Source: Platycnemis pennipes
Taxonomy: Eukaryota; Arthropoda; Insecta; Odonata; Platycnemididae
Assembly: GCA_933228895.1 (NCBI GenBank)
Contig: OW121855.1
Location: 33,742,698-33,806,697 of the forward strand
Length of the DNA stretch: 64,000 nucleotides
Direction: 5' to 3'
The translations under genes and the position numbers were made by a program. Position 1 is the stretch's first letter; the number at the start of each line of letters is the position of its first letter. Below are positions 22,624-32,568 of the stretch, piece after piece. The notes below the pieces were generated by a model, which worked only from the letters and a program-made list of their open reading frames with translations, had not been told where the DNA came from and did not search any database.

Positions 22624-23239
22624 GTGGTAATACCCTTATTTAAAAAAGGTGATAAATCCCAAGTAAAAAAGAGTAGACCTATCTCGTTATTGTCAATCTT
22701 TTCCAAGGTATTAGAATTATTCAAAAGGAGGTTAATGAAATTTTTGGATAAAAATCAGATCCTAAGTTCATGCCAGTTTGGATTCCAGTGTGGAATGGGG
22801 ACGGAAAATGCTTTAGAAAGCCACTTATCCAATATATACAGAGCTGCCAACTTATGTGCTCGTAATGTAGGCTTATATGTAGCTACATATAAAAAAGGCG
22901 TTTGACACTCTTGATCACAGTATACTTATGGAAAAAATGCATCAGATAGGAATTCGTGGAATTCCTTTAAGATGGCTTAAAAGCTATCTTTCTTTACGGT
23001 CTCAGTGTGTCAAGGTTGAAAATAGCCATTGTGAATATAAACTAATTGAAACTGGTGTACCACAGGGCTCTGTACTGGGACCAATATTGTTTCTCTTATA
23101 TGTTAATGATCTGTGCAACCACCAATTTAAAGGTCATGTAACAGCTTTTGCCGATGACATTGCATTATTATACAATGGACGTAAGTGGACAACTATCTGT
23201 GAAAATATACAGCAAGATTTAGATTTCTTAAGTAAATGA
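22624..23239 (+). pseudogene. LINE reverse transcriptase domain, remnant
   Basis: Two frames, 22624-22905 and 22928-23239, split by one frameshift. The first has VIPLFKKGDKS, RPISLLSIFSKVLE and ILSSCQFGFQCGMGTENAL; the second has GIPLRWLKSYLSLRSQCV, GVPQGSVLGPILFLLYVNDL and TAFADDIALLYNG. The PQG and FADD boxes are intact, so decay is mainly by frameshift. The AFDTLDHS-type block spans the frameshift near 22900-22920. Confidence 0.9.
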
Positions 23240-24199
23240 TTTTCATATAATGGACTTGAGTTAAGCGATAAAACTAAGCATATTGTGTACAATCTTGGTA
23301 ATCGTCCCGATCCAGGTGATTTGAAACTGGTCTATCATCACATAAGTTGTAAACATATTTCATGTTTTTGCATGCAAATTAGTAGAGTTAGTAATTTAAA
23401 ATATTTGGGAGTCATTCTTGACCAATCGCTGAAGGGGACCACCAAATTACTTCTGTTTCCACAGCCTTGAGATTTTACTTTATTTGAAACAAATGCACAC
23501 TAGCTTTCAAAAAAGTTATCTACTACGCACTAATACAATCTAAGTTAAATTATGGATTAGACTTTTGAGGTGGCGCATACAAAAACAAATTAAAGCCTGC
23601 TGTATTCCTTCAAAAAGGAATTATAGTAAGTATGACATTAAAAAAAGGTTTGAACATTCGTATCCCTTGTTATTAAGTCTTAAGATTACTTCCGTTACAG
23701 CATTATTATGTATTTAAGGTATTAAAATTACTTTCTGTTAATATTCCAACTATATCAGGGCCCACTGATACACTGATACATGGGCCCAAAGGTTTATAAT
23801 TTGTTGCCCGAGAAAATAAAAAATGTAAAAAATTGTAAAAAAATTTAGCTAAGTCATGGATACTGGCTAATGATAATGTTGTAGGATTCTTTTGATGTCA
23901 TCAGATTTTGTTTTTCTCCTTGTAAAAAAATTACTCGTTGTTTTGTATTGATACTCATATAAGCAATGATTCAGATGTAAAAGGAATTTATTGTTTATTG
24001 TTCCTTTTTTATGAAACTTTCACATTCTACTATCACTTTTGTATGAAAAAATAGAAGCGTTAGCGATGAATATACAATTATAAAGGGTGCTTCAGCACAG
24101 GTCCTCTTTTGAGGCAACCCAGCTTTCTTATTCTCTTATTGTAATAAATTCAGCACATTGTATTGTTATGTTGAAAGCAATAAAAATTTACTTACTTAC

Positions 24200-24659
24200 T
24201 TTTGTTTTCTTTACTTTCCTAATATTAGCTATGAAAATGTATTCCAAATCAACTTATGAAATAGAGGAAACGAACCTTACCAAAAAAGGACGAAATTAAA
24301 GGGTTCGCGAAAAACACCCGCAGGATGTTTCAGGTCTTACTGCAGACGTATCTGGTACTTATATATTACTGATCACGTTGATTACTAGATATAGAATCTA
24401 TAAAGAATCTCACTGAATTAGTGACTACCCATAGAAATTGGGATGACACTTGTTTGGGAGAACAGTAAAAATCAATACTGATGACAGAAAAACAGCTAAG
24501 ATGCTCTAAAATTTAAATTCTTACTCTGATTATTTATATTAAAAAAACAGTTCCTAAGGGCAATACAAGAATTAATCCATCCGTTTAGTAGTTCTCTAAA
24601 AAGTACTAAATTCATTCTATCTCAGAGACAGAAGCTAGTGCCATTGAAAAGGGGTTCCA
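24200..24659. other. Unassigned AT-rich sequence
   Basis: No gene or repeat recognised. Confidence 0.4.
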
Positions 24660-25080
24660 GCAGACAGAGGCGCACCCAGAATTTTTTTATGGGGGGATCC
24701 CGCCATCTGCCCGATTTTTTGCAAAGTGTAACCAAAATGTTATTTTAATCAGTATATTTTGAATGTTACAGTAAGCTATATTAGTTATTACACATATGCA
24801 TCCTATAATTAGCCATATCAGACAAACATAGTCATAAACTTTTAAGCCAATGCTAAGTATTTTATGTGTCACAGCACAGATAAAAGAGCCTTTCATCTTT
24901 GTTCTAGTCATACTCGAGAAAAATGATGTAATGAGTTTTACGTACTTTTCCAATTGCTGCTACCATGTAACTATGACTTGCCAATTAAAGATTAATTTGA
25001 GTTTTATAGACAGCTAAGGGGGGGGGGGGAGGAGAGGGCCCCATTGTCCCCCTCCCCCCGTTGGTGCGCTAATGCCATCA
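24660..25080. mobile_element. Possible MITE or transposon relic bounded by G-runs
   Basis: The left end GAGGCGCACCCAGAATTTTT, then ATGGGGGG (24666-24697) and the right end, whose reverse complement is TAGCGCACCAACGGGGGGAG (25050-25072), share GCGCACC and a G run in inverted orientation. The interior is AT-rich without a transposase. No clear target duplication could be seen. The half-element at 17276 has a similar end. Confidence 0.4.
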
Positions 25081-28000
25081 TGTATAGCACTGGATGATTC
25101 TGAATATAAACAACAGCATTGATGCTCGAGAGAAGTCGTAAAGGAAGACTAGTTAAGTTGTATCATATTACGATGGCTAACAGTGTTCTTCAACGACTAA
25201 ATACAGTTCAGAATGAAAAATAACTTGCACGATTACTGTAGACTTTCTAGACAGGAACTAATTAATATTCGTGAATTTGACGCGAGCAGGATGAAAACAC
25301 TACGGAAAGATTAATTTATGACTATCAGGGCCATGGATCTCATTACTGAAATCGGTTATTTATTGATAGCTATTGGTAGCATTTATTCATGTAATCACTG
25401 AGAAATTTGTAAAAATAATTGGGGTGAAACTAACCAATATCGTGTACGGAAGACAAATAACTGTGGATTTACATTTTGAGAAAGTGTTGTATTAAAATAT
25501 GCCTCACTACTCTGAATGAAACCATTCCATATAAAGTGAAATAAATCCGCCGTTTGTAGACTTGGGAAAAAAATCCTTTTTTGTGATGCGAAGAGTGCAG
25601 TCTTCGACTGCACGGTCCATGGGCATCATTTTCCTTTAAGCACCTTTGAACCTCACGCGAGGGAGGATGAAATGAATTGTCCCCGGCAGTGCGTAATCAG
25701 TGGGGACTCACGTGGGAAAAGGTATACGAGAGGACTCTCCCTAATTTCATTTCTCCTCGACCCCGACCTGAAGGAAACAACTTGCCGAGTTCCTTGGGTC
25801 GCTCTGACCAAGAAAGGCACTTTTCCCCAAAAAACAACAGAAACACGCTCTCATAGCCATCCGCCTGAACGCAGAATTTATTGTCTTTGTAGCAGGTATT
25901 AATTTGGCGGGGGAGACAGGGATGTAGTTGCCTTAAAATTTAAGCTTATTGCCGCCTTGACCATTTGTCTTTCTAGCGTCTTTTTGTGCGCCTCGGGAGG
26001 GACTAACGGGTTTTTCGTACAGAAAAAAGCGGAGACAATCGACTGGGTATGCCGAGGCGCCACCTGGAATTTTAAGAAAATAAAAAAAAATCTATTTTTC
26101 TGTGGAGTTATAGAGAGTCTGGTGGGTCTTAATGGTTTACTTAGGAAAACATTTGAGATATTAGTTCCGGTTTGTTAAGGCGTGCCAGTAGGAAAAGAAT
26201 CTTAGAGAGACGCTCTACGTTTTGGGACGTTGCTCTAAATCTAAAAACATAGAAGCATGAAAAAATGATGAAGGCGCTCGTTAACTCCTAAAAACCCATG
26301 TCTGAGTGAAACTAGTAAAAGGAAATATAATTGCTAAGATAGTAGTTTTTTTATTTACCGTAGATCATTTTTTATTTACCATAGCCAAAGTAAATATTGT
26401 TCAACAATACAACTCCTCAACTGCACTTGAATATTGCAGTTATGTTCCCTTTCCATTCAATCATGCCTGAAACCTCAAAACAACTCCTCTACTCGATTGC
26501 ATTTTCGTATCTTCCAACGGCGATTGACACAAAACAATAGAAATTAAACAATCAATGATTTAATTGGATTGACCAACGACGTGTTTCCTCAGCACTTACC
26601 AATCGTTCTAGGTAGATTCGTCGGCCTAAAGTAGAGGTCACGTTCAATAGTTACTTCTTACGCTAGTGATTTTCCTGATCTTGAAGGAAGAGTAAAACTA
26701 CATTAGTAAGATTTATATTACTGGTATGCGGAAGAGATTTAGAAAAATGAAAATACTGGAGGTCCATTTGCAATTAAAGGAAGGTCATTTTTTTCTCATT
26801 TCATTTTATCATCATGATGAAGAAAATTGAAGGAGAAATTTGTGTATGTTTATACACACAATCCATGTTCACCCTCCTGACTCCCAAACGCCTTAGCACG
26901 GAAAAAGAGAGAAAAATATTTTGTTAAGTTATTTACTCTAAGAAGTATGGCTTTTGTGAACCTACGGCAATGCTGATAACTAATGCGGTCCTATATAAAG
27001 AATCTGATACGACTTAATGGGCAATTGTTTAAGCAATGCGCGAATCCTTTCCTAAAGAAACAATATGGGAGTTGATATATCATGGCTTTATAGGAAAGGA
27101 ATATAGGTTATTGAACAACACTACAATTTCATACCCTGGAGAACGTAATTATTTTCGCCCAAAAGGAGGGTATCACGAATCACTATACTCTCTTACAGTA
27201 CATACTCCACACCTTATTTTCGTCCCACCTATTTCCCCAGCGCTTCATAGATTTAAGATCTACTGCATGGAGTGTGAAGAGTAATGCAACATTTGGTTCT
27301 GTGCTGGTTCAAGTGCAGACCAGCAATGAGCACAGAGGCCGATTGTCCAGAGGAAATATCCCGGATGAAGCACGTGAATTTATTTTTCTGCGGGTAGAAT
27401 AAAACACACGGTTCCACGAACTGCAAGGCGGTCTTTGGACCTTGTTCCCCGTCTGGAGGAGCTTTAGGGCCAGCCTATTTGTCACGGGAAAAAAGACTGT
27501 CGGGGACAACGATATGTATCGATACATTCATTGTCGTTCCCAAGTAAGGTCGACGGGGCACTAACCGAGAGTGTAGCCGAGGAAGGGGAGGAGGAGAGCA
27601 TCCTTGCCCTTCACCTTTCCCTTCGTGCTCCGAAGAGGCACTTCGGAAACACGCTCCCCCTCTTTCAAGTGCGACTTCATTTCCCTCTACGCGTCTTCCC
27701 TTTTCACCTCCCCCATCTTCTTCGGCAGAGCCATCTCGCGGCTCCGCCCACAAACGCCTCTCTTGACAAATCTCGGCAACCATTGGTACCCACCGCCCCC
27801 ACCCACCGCTTTCCCCATCTTTCGATTACCATCCGTCAAGAAGCCAACAATGGGCATTTTTCTCTTTATTCTCCCCGTGGCATGAGCGATTTTGACGGAC
27901 TGGAATGCGATTCTTCAAGGGGGGAGAGGGGTTGCTGGTTCTAGGCGCTGGAGAATGGCCTCCCAAATCTCGCGTGGTATCCATCGCACATTCCAGCGAT

Positions 28001-28159
28001 ATAACTGATCCCAGCAGGGATCCAATACCAAACCTATGGGTAACCATAGACGGATTTACTCGAGGCATTGTGCTGACTAAAATTTGGCACTGTCCAATTC
28101 CAAAAGCATACACCGAATCAGCTAATATTTGACTAGGAACTTGAGGCCGATTTTCTCTC
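25081..28159. other. Unassigned; GC-rich part at 27540-27960
   Basis: No gene recognised. 27540-27960 is GC-rich with overlapping frames on both strands (137, 102 and 93 codons) that have no domain. Just before it lies the palindrome GTATCGATAC (27516-27525), which contains the TATCGATA string bound by DREF in flies; a single match is expected by chance at this scale. Confidence 0.35.
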
Positions 28160-28700
28160 ACCACCCAGATAAGTTTAAGGACTCGTACACGAAAGGTATG
28201 ATCAAGGAATTAGGTCGTGTACAACGGAGATTAGCAAGGTTTCTAAAATTTATTTAAGATTATTGTGTAGTGCTACGAGTTTAATATACGAACTAGGATG
28301 GAATCGCTATCAGAACGCAGTTTAAAATTTAGACTAAATCCTTAAATTAAATTTGAAGCTGATATGTCTGCCAATAGATTCGATCTGAAAATCAAGAATA
28401 GATAAATAGAATAAAAACAAGAGAATACGGATAGACAGGTAAGGTAGGTGAAATCTTTTTAGAGTAGTCTGTAGACATGAACCATGCTTTAATACTGAAA
28501 GCTCACGCATGCTTGGGAAACAAAAATTAATATCTTTATATAAATGCCTCAAAAAGCTAATATTATTACATTAATATGTAAATATTTAGATTCATGTGTA
28601 CTGTAAGAGCATATTTATCAGCATTGTGCCTCCTTAGTTTCATGTGAGTGGTGTATATGCGGTGATCTTCCACATCCTTATACACAGAACAAGAGCTTCG
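28160..28700 (+). mobile_element. LINE 3' fragment, same family as 9770-11931
   Basis: From 28190 the sequence GGTATGATCAAGGAATTAGG, GTACAACGGAGATTAGCAAG, GCTACGAGTTTAATA and CTATCAGAACGCAGT aligns with 10955-11085 of the larger LINE, that is the RVQRRCARFVK to LLSERR region. The 3' part GTATATGCGGTGATCTTCCA near 28655 corresponds to GGTGATCTTCAC of the 3' terminal segment. Several small deletions have destroyed the frame. The GTAGAT tail is lost. Confidence 0.75.
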
Positions 28701-30381
28701 CGGAAAGAGACGCACGGACATCCATGTGCATCCATAACTGTTCTAAAAGCAACACGTAAATTTAATTTATACAAATAAATGGAATCAGATAAAAGAATAT
28801 ATACCTAAAAGATAATGATAAATAATTCATGTACTAAACCCAGTTTGTATGATATTACGAATACCAGAGTCTTTCGGGAAAAATACTGACGGCAGAGAGA
28901 GAGAGACTTTTTCAGTCCATTCGGAATACATTAAATTCACACATCATGGTTAGGTGAGCCATCGTTTGGAGCTCGTCTATCAAAGCGATCTTTGCACTGA
29001 ACACTGGTTTACATCTTCAACCAGTTTCTAGAGAACCTGAATTATGGAATAAATAAAAGAGCAGGATGGATGGACGGTTGTGAAGTTCCTTTAAATACCA
29101 ACTGATTTGTTCCTCAAATAAGCTTAGTGACCAACAAAGCCAAAATCTTTTATTTGATTTTTCAACTGAAGCAATGCAGGAGTGAAATAAACAGATGTAC
29201 GACAATTTCGCTGAAAAAAGAGTTTTGTATTAAAATCAGCAGTTTAGGGGGCGAGAATTAGTTATTCTTTAGAGTGTGAGAGGGAGTAAGGCATAAAATT
29301 TCAATTTATTCTTGAGACACGAATGTCCAATGAAAAGAATACAAGACAATCAGTAGGTATATTTACAACATCTATACCTATATAATGTCCAGCTAGAACC
29401 AAGAAGGCGTGTGGAAATGGCAAGGCATAATTTTATTAGCAAATTAATCAAGTTGCTACCATTTGAAGGTAATATGTCCAGCGATATCTTTCGCAATATT
29501 ACCTTATAGTTAATAGCTTGAGGTAAATAGCCCAGCCATTAAAGGAGGCTCACAGACCTCAAATTAATAGGTAAGAAAAAGAGGGTAGTCCCACCTAACT
29601 AAGAGTCTGCAATTAAGCAACTGGAATGGTGAGATGCTGCATTCCATACGACGCGAAGGCCGGAAATGACGAATAGATTTCGGATGTTTTCCAATGCGAA
29701 ACATTTTTGAGTTTGAGTGTGGCATCTGATGGAGGCTGAAGGTGATCCCATTTTTTCGGGCATACGCATGATTGGGAGACCACAAAAAATTGAATTCTCA
29801 AAGTCACTGTACCTACATCGGTCATTATAAAGCTTCTGTTTTTGCGAATAAATGACTATGTTTCAGCGGGATATGATTCCACATTACATTGAAAAGGATG
29901 ATATTCATCCAGTCAATTCAAAGAAACATTTGTGAAAGCTATACGTAGACTGAAAATAAAAATATTGGCAACTAAAGAATCTGAAAATTGTACTAAATAG
30001 ATAATTCAGCCCAAAATACACGTGAATTAGTACTGTAGAATACACATTTAGGTACTATAGATTGGAATTAAGAAAAAAATAATACTGCCTGAAGGAAGGC
30101 AGATTTACTTCTTTTGTTATGTTATATTATGAGATTTAAATGTATCGCAAATATATGTTGAAAATAGTTTTACTCTATACTTCCTGATATCATGTACTTT
30201 AACTTATATATATAAAAATAATCATGAGTTCCTCTTCCAGGCAGCGTAGATTTCATGTGGACGCTGCTAATGTTTTGCAGTGGCTTATATTCTAACATCT
30301 GGCGTACGACAAATAACTTTTCAGGCCTTACACAAGCTTACGATCGACTATTTGAGGCTTCACTTCGTGGAAGTTACTAAT
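28701..30381. other. Unassigned AT-rich sequence
   Basis: No gene recognised. A GAGAGA run lies at about 28895-28908. Confidence 0.45.
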
Positions 30382-30587
30382 ATCCATATTAAAAATGCTC
30401 TTCGTACTTTTCCCCAAATTTATTGACGGTACGACGCGTTTGACCACCTTGCGGCATCATCGAGTATATACTATGTGCGGCATCATCAGATACATAGTAT
30501 GCACCTGATGATACCGCAAGCCGGTGAAACGCGTCGTACCGTCAATAAATTTGTGGAAAAGTACGAAATGCATTTTTAATATGGATT
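30382..30587. mobile_element. Foldback of two Penelope-type modules, head to head
   Basis: 30382-30474 and 30493-30587 are inverted copies that agree over about 90 bases with few differences. Each contains, reading outwards, GATGATRCCGCAAG, AAACGCGTCGTACCGTCAAT, AAATTTGGGG or AAATTTGTGG, AAAAGTACGAA and TTTTTAATATGGAT. The right copy keeps CTGATGAT and GAAAC; the left copy has CGATGAT and CAAAC. Between them ACTATGTGCGGCATCATC repeats part of an arm. The pair could form a cruciform in DNA or a long hairpin in RNA. No coding part remains. It matches the ends of Penelope-like insertions, which often carry inverted terminal copies. Confidence 0.75.
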
Positions 30588-31709
30588 TTTATACATACTA
30601 TTTCAAACCACTTCAAACCTACGACCATAATCTTTCGAGAGACTCGTAATTGAACTAACCGAAATACAATCATCCCTTAAATAAGGAGAAGAATTGCATC
30701 AAACCGCCTCTACAGCTATTGATGCCTTATGTGCAGCAAGACGTAAAAGGACTCGCGACGGTTTGGAGTCAAAGAAACCCCTTTGCATTATGATGAAGAA
30801 AGGATGAAAATTTCATTATTCGTCTGAACGGAGATTAAGAACAAAGGGCATGGTGATGTTTTTTTTAACCAATGAATCCTTTGCTTCACTGGACTGAGCA
30901 TGCATATTATTGCACCTCTCACTGTAAAAATTGAGAAACTAAATACGCAAGGTAAGTTTTTAGTGAAGGCAGTTAAGAGGATGGAGTGTGCCTTGGACAC
31001 AAATGAAAATCCTGTTTAGCAAAGACCACTCTCATCAGGATAAAGTGAGAGGTTGGGGAATAGGGAGCATTAAGAAATTACGACCGGACCAACTGAATCA
31101 AGCTAGTCGACTCTGTCATGAGTTTTCCCAAAGAGAAACACATTCCAATGGCATAGCTTTCTTCTCTGCTCGTATCTCTACTAGGATAGACTCTGATGTA
31201 TCACCGCGCCTTGTTTAGTCTCATTTAAACAGGGAAAATAGACACTGATCGATTTCATTGCCAAGGGCTCCGTCCACTTTCTCCATCTCTCTTCGCGGCA
31301 AGGATTGAGAAACGGTAGCATGTTGTAATCTGATTTGATATTTTATGCATCACACAAAGCTGCTTAGGCTAAATGTGTCCCTTGACGCTTGGCATTTTCT
31401 TCTGTCAGTCGAACAAGCACTCTCAGGAAATTGAAACATTTCAGACATCCAATGGTTCAGTTTTGGCTCCGCTCATTATGCTTCCTCACAATCACCTGAG
31501 TGAGTTACAAGCACTACAAGCGTTGATCCCGGGAGAGGTAACAAGAATTGAACAAAGAAAATAAAAACCAAAATCTAAAGTCTATAACGTAGGGTCAGAT
31601 TTCTTACTCCAAAAAGGTCAGTAAAGAAAGAGCTCCTTTCCTCACAGATTGAAACCATTCACATTAATGGAATCTATTACTTTTATATATCCAACATGGA
31701 ACAGTGAAG
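30588..31709. other. Unassigned sequence
   Basis: No gene recognised. Frames up to 76 codons without motifs. Confidence 0.45.
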
Positions 31710-31721
31710 GTTTTGTTTGAT

Positions 31722-31955
31722 TCATGAAAAAGTAAAAATGACTTTGTATATTCCACACTTTTATTAACAATACCGACCGCGGTTTCGACGGCTATAGCGT
31801 CATTGTCAAGGCAACATATAGTGTACAACAAGTGCCGAAGGAATGGCCTTAAATACAAAACAGCAGGGGGGTGGGGTAACATATTGAGGAGTGGAGTGGG
31901 AAGGGGGTGGATCACTTGCGGTTGACTTGGGCAAGGAATTCATTTGGTAGAAAAA
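31722..31955 (-). repeat. Left arm of 234-bp inverted repeat
   Basis: Reverse complement of 32282-32515. It holds the module and the AATAAA-like signal in the sense orientation of the endonuclease remnant, so this arm is the true 3' end of the element. Its apparent 83-codon frame is duplicated in the other arm and has no protein character. Confidence 0.9.
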
Positions 31956-32107
31956 TGGAGGGGGGGGTCTGTAGGTGTAAACGCTTTCCCTTGGTTGAAG
32001 GTTATTGGAGGGGGGGGGAGGGTGCTACGGAGGGGTTGGGGACTGGTGTGGGTTGGGAAATGTTATAAAGGGTGATGCTTTAAACTCTGCCATGTCATTT
32101 AAAATAG

Positions 32108-32293
32108 TTACATTGTAGATTTGGAGTGTTTTACAATTTCATATCGTTCTAAAAAATCCAGTTTAAAACTTTTGTCACACACATGTAAAACATTAAAATT
32201 AAAATCTGCACTATGTCCAGTGTCTGTCAAATGTTTGGCAAAGGTGGATTTTTCATCTCTGTTCTTTGCACTCCTCTCCCCTTTTTCTACCAA
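32108..32293 (-). pseudogene. Penelope-like GIY-YIG endonuclease, C-terminal remnant
   Basis: The frame contains KSTFAKHLTDTGHSADFNF, NVLHVCDKSFKLDFLERYEIV and a stop. FAKHLxxTGH followed by a hydrophobic strand and LDxLERYEI is the C-terminal half of the GIY-YIG endonuclease that Penelope-like elements use to cut their target; E in LERYEI is the conserved metal-binding glutamate position in this family. The N-terminal GIY and YIG strands and the RT are absent because the copy begins at the inverted arm. It is the only protein evidence that ties the hairpin modules to Penelope-like elements. Confidence 0.75.
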
Positions 32294-32515
32294 ATGAATT
32301 CCTTGCCCAAGTCAACCGCAAGTGATCCACCCCCTTCCCACTCCACTCCTCAATATGTTACCCCACCCCCCTGCTGTTTTGTATTTAAGGCCATTCCTTC
32401 GGCACTTGTTGTACACTATATGTTGCCTTGACAATGACGCTATAGCCGTCGAAACCGCGGTCGGTATTGTTAATAAAAGTGTGGAATATACAAAGTCATT
32501 TTTACTTTTTCATGA
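32282..32515 (+). repeat. Right arm of 234-bp inverted repeat
   Basis: Exact inverted partner of 31722-31955. It contains the module in plus orientation (32428-32478): TTGACAATGAC, loop, CCGTC, GAAAC, the palindrome ACCGCGGT, and TTAATAAAAG. The last codons of the endonuclease frame on the minus strand overlap the arm by 12 bases at 32282-32293. Confidence 0.9.
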
Positions 32516-32568
32516 TGATTCAATTCCACAAAGTTACGCCTGAAGGTATTTCTTCGTTTTGTTTGATT

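Larger units (their letters stand above)
21190..24195 (+). mobile_element. Non-LTR retrotransposon (LINE, CR1/L2/Jockey-like), near full-length pol, decayed
   Basis: A plus-strand LINE distinct from the one at 9770. Across frames it shows ILHQNIRSLRSNFS (21258-21300, start of the endonuclease), SIPGYTCVEKC-like and KGVIVYVKEKLDY (21380-21485), GDMNINILNS (21662-21695), NEPTRVTENSQSC (21755-21790), the RT blocks (22624-23239) and NLKYLGVILDQSLK (23395-23435). The 3' end is AAAGCAATAAAAATTTACTT followed by ACTTACTT (24174-24200). At least six frameshifts or stops break the pol gene. No ORF1 was recognised upstream. Its 3' tail differs from the GTAGAT tail of the other family, so it is a separate lineage. 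Confidence 0.85.
31723..32555 (-). mobile_element. Penelope-like insertion with 234-bp inverted arms
   Basis: The insertion is bounded by the 13-bp direct repeat GTTTTGTTTGATT at 31710-31722 and 32556-32568. Inside, 31722-31955 and 32282-32515 are inverted repeats of 234 bases with essentially no differences, so the arms were made or homogenised recently. On the minus strand the order is: a short end segment (32555-32516), inverted arm, the end of a GIY-YIG endonuclease ORF (32293-32108), a C-rich tract, TGTATTTAAGG, the hairpin module, GTTAATAAAAG and the second arm. A further 7-bp repeat TGATTCA (31718-31724, 32516-32522) could be the target duplication instead. Only the ORF end is left, as in a 5'-truncated Penelope-like copy. 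Confidence 0.8.

Noticed and set aside
31664..32543. Two near-identical ORFs (83 codons minus, 73 codons plus)
   Set aside because: They are the same noncoding arm of an inverted repeat read in two orientations, not a duplicated gene.
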